Source: Winogradskyella sp. (GTDB lineage Bacteria; Bacteroidota; Bacteroidia; Flavobacteriales; Flavobacteriaceae). Taken from it: a stretch of DNA of 64,000 nt. A model generated the notes under the pieces. It was not told the DNA's origin, ran no database searches, and saw nothing but the letters and a program-made list of their open reading frames with translations. Location of the stretch: contig NZ_JABDQL010000025.1 in assembly GCF_013042245.1 (NCBI RefSeq), positions 97,686-161,685 on the forward strand, given 5' to 3'. The translations under genes were made by a program, and so were the position numbers. Position 1 is the stretch's first letter, and each line of letters begins with the position of its first letter. Positions 56,980 through 64,000 of this stretch are shown here, in pieces.

Positions 56980-57418
56980 ACAAGCAATTTTAATTATCAG
57001 CACAGTCGTATTATCAGTATTAAACTTAAATGCTACGACTTCAAAAATAAATTTTAACCCTATTAATACAGAAACTGAAATTACAGAGAACCATTTTGCA
57101 AAAATCTACGAATGGTCTGTAAAAACATTAACAGGTAAAAGTTTAGGAATATCCTCTAGTCTTGAAGATGCAAAAGAAATGATAGCCCTTTTTAGTGGTA
57201 ATGAAGCAGTACTTAAGAAAGAGATTACAAGTTATTATGTTCTAAAATCTGAAGCTACAAACTCTAATAACAGAACGTATTATTGGGAAGTAGTCTCTAC
57301 AAACGGAAATGCAAAAGAGCTTTCTTCTTCCGAGAGAGATGCAAAAGAGATGATTAACCTTGTCTCAAACGAAGAAATTATTACCCATAAAATAATTACA
57401 AGCGAAAAAAGAAAGTAA
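56975..57418 (+). CDS. Small secreted protein with internal duplication
   Basis: Signal peptide MKQAILIISTVVLSVLNLNATTS; two related ~45-aa segments sharing E/DxDAKEMI. Confidence 0.75.
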   Translation: MKQAILIISTVVLSVLNLNATTSKINFNPINTETEITENHFAKIYEWSVKTLTGKSLGISSSLEDAKEMIALFSGNEAVLKKEITSYYVLKSEATNSNNRTYYWEVVSTNGNAKELSSSERDAKEMINLVSNEEIITHKIITSEKRK

Positions 57419-57489
57419 AATCAAAAAACAGGGTAACAAAATAGTTGCCCTGTTGATATAACAATATAAAACACTAAATATTAGAAATC

Positions 57490-58473
57490 ATGAAACAATT
57501 AAAAACAATTTTCGGAACCTTATTAATGACAGCTATTTTATTCACAAGCTGTGAAACATCAGACGATAGTGATGGAGACATCCTTTTTACACCAAGTGCA
57601 CAACAATTTCAAAATTTAAAAGAGAATGCTCGTGAAGTTTTAAAGCAAGATTTTCAGATAACTGTTGAGGATGGTATTACTACGCTAACAACAGATAATG
57701 GTGTAAGTGTAAGCATTAATGGTGCTTGCTTAACAGTAAATGGAAACGCTGCAACCGGTGTTATAGATGTTGAGTTAATAGAAATTTTTGACAAGGCTAA
57801 CATGTTAAAGACAAATAGAAACACTATGGGTGCTTTACCCGGAGGAGATAAAGCTATGCTTTTAACTGGTGGTGAATTTTTGATAGAAGCTTTTCAAAAC
57901 GGAAATACTGTTGATACCAACTGCCCTTTAGAATTACAAATCCCATCAAATCTTACAGGTGGTGATGACCCAGCAATGGAGCTATGGACTGGCACAATTG
58001 ATGAAAATGACAACCTTACTTGGGATGAGATGGAAGGCGGTCCTCAAGGTCTCGGTGGAGAGGTTTTTGCAGAAGGTGGTCAATACTACGCATTTTTTAA
58101 TGACTTTGGATGGAGTAATGTCGATCGTTTTTATAACGACCCAAGGCCTAAAACTACCATATTAGTTGCTCCACCAACTGGTTTTGACAATACTAACAGT
58201 TCTGTATTTATTTCATATGATGGTGAGGATACAGGATTAGCAAATCTAGATACTTATGATACTGGATTAGGATTATTCAGTGAACATTATGGACAAATAC
58301 CTATAGGCTTAGAGTGCCATATCATTTTTGTATCACCAAATGAAACTGGAGGATGGTTATACCATCTTCAAGCGGTGACCATTGCAGCTAATGACCAGAT
58401 TACTTTTAGTTTTGAAAATTTAGTTTCTGGGACAGACGCAGAGTTAACTAGCGCTATAAATGCCCTACCATAA
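57490..58473 (+). CDS. Lipoprotein of unknown function
   Basis: MKQLKTIFGTLLMTAILFTSCETSDDSDG lipobox; 327 aa. Confidence 0.8.
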   Translation: MKQLKTIFGTLLMTAILFTSCETSDDSDGDILFTPSAQQFQNLKENAREVLKQDFQITVEDGITTLTTDNGVSVSINGACLTVNGNAATGVIDVELIEIFDKANMLKTNRNTMGALPGGDKAMLLTGGEFLIEAFQNGNTVDTNCPLELQIPSNLTGGDDPAMELWTGTIDENDNLTWDEMEGGPQGLGGEVFAEGGQYYAFFNDFGWSNVDRFYNDPRPKTTILVAPPTGFDNTNSSVFISYDGEDTGLANLDTYDTGLGLFSEHYGQIPIGLECHIIFVSPNETGGWLYHLQAVTIAANDQITFSFENLVSGTDAELTSAINALP

Positions 58474-58485
58474 ATCTTAATCCGT

Positions 58486-58518
58486 AAAAGCGGTGGCTAC
58501 TAGTCACCGCTTTTTTTT
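58486..58518 (+). terminator. Intrinsic terminator downstream of the lipoprotein gene
   Basis: aaaagcggtggctactagtcaccgctttttttt strong hairpin plus T-run. Confidence 0.85.
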
Positions 58519-58548
58519 ATCTTTAAATGCAATCAACTCAATATAATT

Positions 58549-58642
58549 ATGAAACGCGCATGCTAAACATATTATCACCCAAAGGAATGATTAATAGCGA
58601 ACAGCATGTGTCTTTAAAAAACAATACATATAAACACATGAA
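58549..58642 (+). repeat. Leader repeat copy 2 (A6 variant)
   Basis: ATGAAACGCGCATGCTAAACATATTATCACCCAAAGGAATGATTAATAGCGAACAGCATGTGTCTTTAAAAAACAATACATATAAACACATGAA; one A fewer than copies 1 and 3. Confidence 0.95.
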
Positions 58643-60602
58643 AACTAATGCTTTTGTCTTTGGCCTTCTTTTCTGTTTTACTACGGCATTCTCACAACAA
58701 TCCACTTCTGTAGATTCTATAAAACCTAGAATAGCTTCTATAAATCATACTATAAAAGGAGATAGTCTATCCTTAAGTGCCATAACACCACAATTACAAC
58801 AAATCGCAGGAGCTCCAAAAGCATTTTACACCTATTACTGGGAAATGGGTGATGGTAATTTTAGTAAAGAAAAAAAACCTAAACACGTCTATAAAGACAA
58901 AGGTGATTATGAAGTAAAATTATGGGTTACCAATAATTACGATACTGGAAAACCACCTGTGAGTCGTCCAAAAAAAATAAGCATTTCTAATAACGCTGAA
59001 AACTATGAAGCTCAAGCATCAATGCCTGAAGATTTTACTTTACAGCGTAACAGAGAACCTGTACCAGATGAAGAGATGGTAGTAGTTATGAGTTATAAAA
59101 ATGAAAATGACTTTATTACTGACGGAAAACTCTTTTTGTTTTACAACGAACAAAAATATACTGCTGATAATTTTGAACTTACAGATACTCGTGTTCATAA
59201 CAGTGAACAAGAAGTATTTAATCAAGATATTGTTTACAACACACCAAAAGATAATTTTGAAGGCACATTATTAGCTTTAACTGATAACAAAGGAGTATTA
59301 AATTTATATCAAAAACAACAAGACTCTACAAAGAAAACGGACTTGGCTTTAACTTTAAAAGAGTCTAATGAATACTTTAAAAATTCTAAAGTTTTAGAAT
59401 TTAAAAATATGGAGCCGCAAGAAGAGCGCAATGTCTTTTTCTCACTAAAAACAACACCAGAAATGCTTAAAGACACAAGCGCTATAATTTCTGTTAGAGG
59501 TGTTTATATTCCAGATTCTAATTATAGCAATCATACTGTAAAAGAAATGGAGATGGAAATTGTGACTTCTCACGATCCTAATAAAATGTCTAGTAACGGC
59601 ACGTTCCTAAATTATAGATTAGTTCGTTTTAAAACCCTGAAATATAAGATAAAATTTCAGAATAACGGTGAAGGTCCAGCTCGTAAAATTAGACTAGAAT
59701 CGGATATTCCTGAGATGTTAGATGAACAGACAATTGAAGTTATTGACATGTATCCTAAAGTAAAAATATGTCCGAAGCTAGAGATACAATATAGCTGCTT
59801 AGACACTACTTTTACTAACCAACAAGCTATATTCACCTTCAAAAATATTTACCTTCCCGGGAGCGAACAAAAAAATGTTAAGGAATACGATTCTACCAAA
59901 GGCTTCGTGACGTATAAAATTAAATTCTCGAAGGACTTCCACAAGAAAAAGACTAAAAGTAGAACTGCCATAATTTTCGATAAAAACGAACCTATAATTA
60001 CCAATTATTCGACAACACGATTTTTGCCAGGTATATCTATTGGTACAAAAGCAGGTTATAATTATTTTCCTGATTTAGTTGACTCTAAAAGTTACTTTTT
60101 TGGTGCTACGATTTCCCCCTATAAATCTTACCGGTGGTATTGGCAGGTAGAGCTTTTAAATAGTTTTCATAATTATGATTCTCAGACAACAATAACTGAA
60201 GATATTATTGGTCAAGCACAAGGCTTTGAACAATTGCAACGTACTACAGCCACCTCAAGTTTTCAGAATATAGATTGGGAAATTCCTATTTTAGTTAGAT
60301 ATAATCTCAATAACTACTTTGGTTTAGGTGTTGGCATAAATACCATGATATCCCTTAACGAAAAAAGAGAAGAATCGCTTTTTATAGAACGTTTTGAAGG
60401 AACAAATCCGCAAGCTCCAATTGTTGAGACACTAAATACATCTTCTGATTTTTCGGATTCGTTTACAAATTTCAGAACAGGCTTATTGATGGAAATCACA
60501 GGAGGTTTTGCTCGTATTGGCCCAAGCTTCGGCGCACGCTATGTCTATAATTTTAAAGACAATTTTAATTACATCCAATTGTATGGTATTTGGAAGTTCT
60601 AA
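58638..60602 (+). CDS. Secreted protein with PKD domain and C-terminal outer-membrane beta-barrel-like region
   Basis: Signal peptide begins MKTNAFVFGLLFCFTTAFSQQ; PKD-like YYWEMGDGNFSKEKKPKHVYKDKGDYEVKLWVTNNY; the track ORF (58527) runs through the leader repeat. Confidence 0.8.
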   Translation: MKTNAFVFGLLFCFTTAFSQQSTSVDSIKPRIASINHTIKGDSLSLSAITPQLQQIAGAPKAFYTYYWEMGDGNFSKEKKPKHVYKDKGDYEVKLWVTNNYDTGKPPVSRPKKISISNNAENYEAQASMPEDFTLQRNREPVPDEEMVVVMSYKNENDFITDGKLFLFYNEQKYTADNFELTDTRVHNSEQEVFNQDIVYNTPKDNFEGTLLALTDNKGVLNLYQKQQDSTKKTDLALTLKESNEYFKNSKVLEFKNMEPQEERNVFFSLKTTPEMLKDTSAIISVRGVYIPDSNYSNHTVKEMEMEIVTSHDPNKMSSNGTFLNYRLVRFKTLKYKIKFQNNGEGPARKIRLESDIPEMLDEQTIEVIDMYPKVKICPKLEIQYSCLDTTFTNQQAIFTFKNIYLPGSEQKNVKEYDSTKGFVTYKIKFSKDFHKKKTKSRTAIIFDKNEPIITNYSTTRFLPGISIGTKAGYNYFPDLVDSKSYFFGATISPYKSYRWYWQVELLNSFHNYDSQTTITEDIIGQAQGFEQLQRTTATSSFQNIDWEIPILVRYNLNNYFGLGVGINTMISLNEKREESLFIERFEGTNPQAPIVETLNTSSDFSDSFTNFRTGLLMEITGGFARIGPSFGARYVYNFKDNFNYIQLYGIWKF

Positions 60603-60620
60603 ATTATTTCAAAGTTTTAA

Positions 60621-63206
60621 ATGAAACATTTTCTCTTTCTCTTTTTTATTTTAAGCATCTCTCTTTGCTTTTCTCAATCTTTGGAAGAAAAGATTTATGC
60701 ATCAACAGAACAGTTTTACAGTGAACCAAATCATAAAAACCTACAAGTTTTAAATACTGAAATTGCTAGTTTTGAACCTCAATTAAAAACTAAAGACGAA
60801 TATTTTGCCTTTATAAATCTTATTATAAATAAAGCCTACTATTTGGCTGAACATAACACTCAAGATAAAGCTATTTCAGCATATGAAAAAGCATACAAAA
60901 TCTATTTAAAAAATCAGGTTTTTAGCTATGATATAGTTGAGTATTGTTTAATTCCGCTAGGTGTTCTTTATCATAAAAGCAATGCTTATATAAAAGCTGA
61001 AAATATTATAAAACATTATATAACACTTGCTATAAAACAAGGTAATGTATCACAACAAATTTCAGGTAGTATCAATCTGGCATTGCTTTACCAATCTTTG
61101 AACAGGCATCAAAGCGTGATTTCTATAGTAGACAAAACATTACTTGGTTTTAAAGACATAAAAAAAAATCAAGAACAACGCCTTAATAGCATAAAAAAAA
61201 GAAGTTTACTATTAATAGAAAGCAATCAAGAAAAATTGTTATTAGATAATGATGTAATTTTTAATTCTCAAGATGATTCTGAAATTTTAGACTTAAAATA
61301 TAGGACAGCACTGCAGAATAGGGATTACTCCAAAGCGTATAACTACTTCAATCGTATAAAAAATAAAAGTCTCGTAAATAATTTGATATCAAAAAGAGAG
61401 CTAGCAAAACTTAGTTTTCAAGAAGCACAATTATTTTATCTACTAAACAGAGCTGACAAAGCTCATAAAGAGTTATATAATACACTCTCACTACTTATTC
61501 CTAGCTTTAGAAGCAACCAATCACTTACTGAAAATGATTTGTATCCCGAAAATATTTTTATCGATGTGTTTGATTTATTGGCTACGATAGAAACTACTCC
61601 CGAAAATAAACTACTAAATTATAATCTTAGTTTCTATGTTACATCACTATTAAATAAAGAAAACACAAACGAAGAGAGCCTTATAATTAGCGCTAGTGCA
61701 AATAGGACTAGAGCAGAGAATTGTATAGAAATTCTTTATCAATTATATATAAAAGAAAACAATACAGACTTCATACAACGTGCTTTAAACTTTGCAGAGC
61801 AGTATAAAGCCTCTATCTTAAAAACCAATTCTCAACGAAAATCATTTCTTCAAAAATATGGTAAGATAGACTCAACACTCATAAGAGAAGATCTTCTTTT
61901 AAAAGAACAAAAACAATTAACCAATAGGCTTCTAAGCGGTACTTCTAACACAGATTATCTAAAAAGACAAGATAGTATTAGATCCCGTTTAATAGGTATA
62001 AGTGTAGAGTTGAAGTCACTTCAAAACGTGATTGAACAGACTTATAAAATTGGCATTAATAAAACAATCTCTCTAACAGATATAACGTCTAAACTTAACG
62101 ACACAAAAAAAGCTGTTATACAATATTTCTATGGAAAAAAAGCAATTTATCAATTTGTATTCACTGAAACAAATTATGGCTTTAATGAAATACCTGTAGG
62201 AGCGTCTACAAATCAAAAAATCATTGATTTTATAAGCTATTTTAATGATGTTTCAAAAATCAATTCAGACATCTCAATATTTACAGAAGATGCCTTTTAC
62301 ATATATAATTTACTAAAATTTGATGCAGTTAAAAGCTTTGAAGAAGTGGTAATAATCCCAGATGGATTAATGAGTTTTATTCCTTTTGAGACGCTATTAA
62401 ACTCAAAAACTACTTCCACTTCATTTGCCAAAATGCCTTTTGTTATTAAAAGTCAGTCTTTGGAATATAACACAAGCCTTCAGTTTTATTTGAACAACAG
62501 AACTGAAAGATTAGAAGACAAATTACTCGGTATGTTTCCAGTATTTAAAAATTCTAATCAAGAGCTTACATATACTAAAAATGAAGCCGAAGAAATTAAA
62601 AGTAAAATATCTTCAAAACTTTTAATGTATGAACATGCTACAAGAGTAAATTTTTTAAATCAAATGAAAAACTATTCTGTATTGCACCTCTCAACACATG
62701 CTTCTTCAGGAGATTTTTTAAATCCTGCTAACATCTCATTTTATGATACCGAATTATCGGTAAACGAACTTTATGATTTAGATATAAACCCCAATTTAGT
62801 TGTGCTTAGTGCTTGCGAGACTGGCGTTGGAAAAGTACTTAAAGGTGAAGGTGTTATGAGTATTGCAAGAGGGTTTCAGTATGCGGGTGCAGAAAATACT
62901 TTGTTCTCTCTATGGCAAATTAATGATTTAAGTACTTCTAAGATTATGACTTCATTTTATAAGTATTACGCAAGTGGAAAGACTGCTACTTTTTCCAATA
63001 GTCAATCAAAAATAGATTACTTAAGTAATAGAGAAGTTAGTAATGCAAAAAAATCGCCTTATTATTGGGGTGCTTTTGTTTTTTATGGAGATGTACCAGA
63101 GTTAAAACCTAATAAGCAAACGTATTATTTATTGACTCTTGGCATATTAGCTTTGTTAATAGTCGTATTTTTAATTCTTAAAATTTTTAGTAAAAATGCA
63201 AGCTAA
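60621..63206 (+). CDS. Secreted TPR-like CHAT domain protein with C-terminal TM anchor
   Basis: Signal peptide; CHAT motifs VLHLSTHASSGDF and LVVLSACETGVGKVLKGEGVMSIARGFQYAGAENTLFSLWQIND; TM YYLLTLGILALLIVVFLILKIF. Confidence 0.9.
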   Translation: MKHFLFLFFILSISLCFSQSLEEKIYASTEQFYSEPNHKNLQVLNTEIASFEPQLKTKDEYFAFINLIINKAYYLAEHNTQDKAISAYEKAYKIYLKNQVFSYDIVEYCLIPLGVLYHKSNAYIKAENIIKHYITLAIKQGNVSQQISGSINLALLYQSLNRHQSVISIVDKTLLGFKDIKKNQEQRLNSIKKRSLLLIESNQEKLLLDNDVIFNSQDDSEILDLKYRTALQNRDYSKAYNYFNRIKNKSLVNNLISKRELAKLSFQEAQLFYLLNRADKAHKELYNTLSLLIPSFRSNQSLTENDLYPENIFIDVFDLLATIETTPENKLLNYNLSFYVTSLLNKENTNEESLIISASANRTRAENCIEILYQLYIKENNTDFIQRALNFAEQYKASILKTNSQRKSFLQKYGKIDSTLIREDLLLKEQKQLTNRLLSGTSNTDYLKRQDSIRSRLIGISVELKSLQNVIEQTYKIGINKTISLTDITSKLNDTKKAVIQYFYGKKAIYQFVFTETNYGFNEIPVGASTNQKIIDFISYFNDVSKINSDISIFTEDAFYIYNLLKFDAVKSFEEVVIIPDGLMSFIPFETLLNSKTTSTSFAKMPFVIKSQSLEYNTSLQFYLNNRTERLEDKLLGMFPVFKNSNQELTYTKNEAEEIKSKISSKLLMYEHATRVNFLNQMKNYSVLHLSTHASSGDFLNPANISFYDTELSVNELYDLDINPNLVVLSACETGVGKVLKGEGVMSIARGFQYAGAENTLFSLWQINDLSTSKIMTSFYKYYASGKTATFSNSQSKIDYLSNREVSNAKKSPYYWGAFVFYGDVPELKPNKQTYYLLTLGILALLIVVFLILKIFSKNAS

Positions 63207-63639
63207 CCTTAAAGACTTTTTGATTGAAAAAGGCTATTGTAAAATAAAACTGAAACTTACAAAAACTAATCATTTTGAAATAAAAGCATCTATTAATGGT
63301 ATAAAAGGTCGTTTTATTTTAGATACTGGTGCATCTAGTAGTTGCGTAGGTTTTGAGGCTATAGAACAATTTAAACTTAAAGTCGTGGATTCTGAAATTA
63401 AAGCTGTAGGTGCAGGTGCTTCTAACATGACCACTAAACTTTCAAAATCTAATATCATAAAAATTGGCAAATGGAAAAAGCAACGTATTGCCTTAATTCT
63501 ATTTAATCTAACACATGTTAACGAAGGTTTAATTAATCACAACTCAAATGCTGTTGATGGCATTATTGGCGCCGATATTTTAAAAAAAGGAAAAGCAATA
63601 ATTGACTATAATAAAAAATATTTATATTTAAAACTATGA
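63196..63639 (+). CDS. Retropepsin-like (clan AA) aspartic protease
   Basis: FEIKASINGIKGRFILDTGASSSCVGFEAIEQF ... VDGIIGADILKKGKAIIDYNKKYLYL; start overlaps the CHAT stop (ATGCAAGCTAA). Confidence 0.88.
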   Translation: MQANLKDFLIEKGYCKIKLKLTKTNHFEIKASINGIKGRFILDTGASSSCVGFEAIEQFKLKVVDSEIKAVGAGASNMTTKLSKSNIIKIGKWKKQRIALILFNLTHVNEGLINHNSNAVDGIIGADILKKGKAIIDYNKKYLYLKL

Positions 63640-63765
63640 TTTTCAATTATTTAACAACTAAACAACACTAAAATTACGTATTTATACGTATAAATACTTC
63701 AACTAAAATTTGGAATTTTACTAATGCTAACAAAGTCAATTATATCGCAGAATATGTTTTGGATT

Positions 63766-63860
63766 ATGAAACGCGCATGCTAAACATATTATCACCCAAA
63801 GGAATGATTAATAGCGAACAGCATGTGTCCTTAAAAAAACAATACATATAAACACATGAA
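63766..63860 (+). repeat. Leader repeat copy 3
   Basis: ATGAAACGCGCATGCTAAACATATTATCACCCAAAGGAATGATTAATAGCGAACAGCATGTGTCCTTAAAAAAACAATACATATAAACACATGAA. Confidence 0.95.
63777..63851 (+). CDS. Candidate 24-aa leader ORF (copy 3)
   Basis: MLNILSPKGMINSEQHVSLKKQYI*; differs from copy 1 by one conservative residue (R/K). Confidence 0.4.
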   Translation: MLNILSPKGMINSEQHVSLKKQYI

Positions 63861-63935
63861 CAATAACAACAGTAAAATATGGCTATATTCTATAATATGA
63901 CTTAAATAAGTTGTATTTTAGTAAAAACGAAAGTC

Positions 63936-64000
63936 ATGATACCACAAAATTTCACAGAATACTTCAAAAGCCTCGAATTATTTGAGCGACAGGAAATAGT
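63936..64000 (+). CDS. Start of an unidentified ORF truncated by the right edge
   Basis: ATG at 63936 reads MIPQNFTEYFKSLELFERQEIV and is open to the edge. Confidence 0.5.
   Translation, partial: MIPQNFTEYFKSLELFERQEI

Noticed and set aside
56885-63860. Interpreting the three leader repeats as a CRISPR array
   Set aside because: Copies are ~90 bp, spaced by 1.6 and 5.1 kb, precede start codons, and no cas genes are present.
56885-63860. Interpreting the leader repeats as invertible promoters or IS ends
   Set aside because: All copies are in the same orientation, no terminal inverted repeats bound the unit, and no recombinase or transposase is visible in the window.

Overview
The window comes from a Flavobacteriaceae-type (Bacteroidota) chromosome. 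Most of it is housekeeping DNA. From left to right it holds: the 5' part of sprA (T9SS/gliding), ruvA, malic enzyme, queG and ruvB; a complete alternative complex III / cytochrome c oxidase block (actA-F, coxB, coxA, minus strand); rimP-nusA-infB; tRNA-Gln; a DUF2723 membrane protein; an N-glycan degradation cluster (beta-mannosidase, cutC, GH20, GH92, sugar MFS transporter, glycosylasparaginase); PorT-like and ExbB/ExbD genes; tRNA-Ser; asparaginase; tatD; and an ECF sigma / TPR pair facing a secreted-protein locus that ends in a CHAT (caspase-like) protease and a retropepsin-like protease. The strongest unexplained signal is a ~90-bp element present in three near-identical copies (56885, 58549, 63766). 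Each copy runs from an ATG to exactly the start codon of an otherwise unrelated downstream ORF. Each carries a 5-codon mini-ORF (MKRAC) overlapping a 24-codon ORF (MLNILSP[R/K]GMINSEQHVSLKKQYI). It also has conserved stem arms that would hide the second ORF's start codon, and a poly-A tract whose length (A7 or A6) decides whether the leader stops or fuses in frame to the downstream protein. Other points of interest are a likely transcription attenuator in the rimP-nusA-infB leader, REP-like palindromes clustered around a GIY-YIG nuclease and one inside a deacetylase gene, a decayed tail-collar/T9SS gene, and domain or motif oddities in ActA, ActC and a thioredoxin. All calls were made by reading the sequence; no database search was run.
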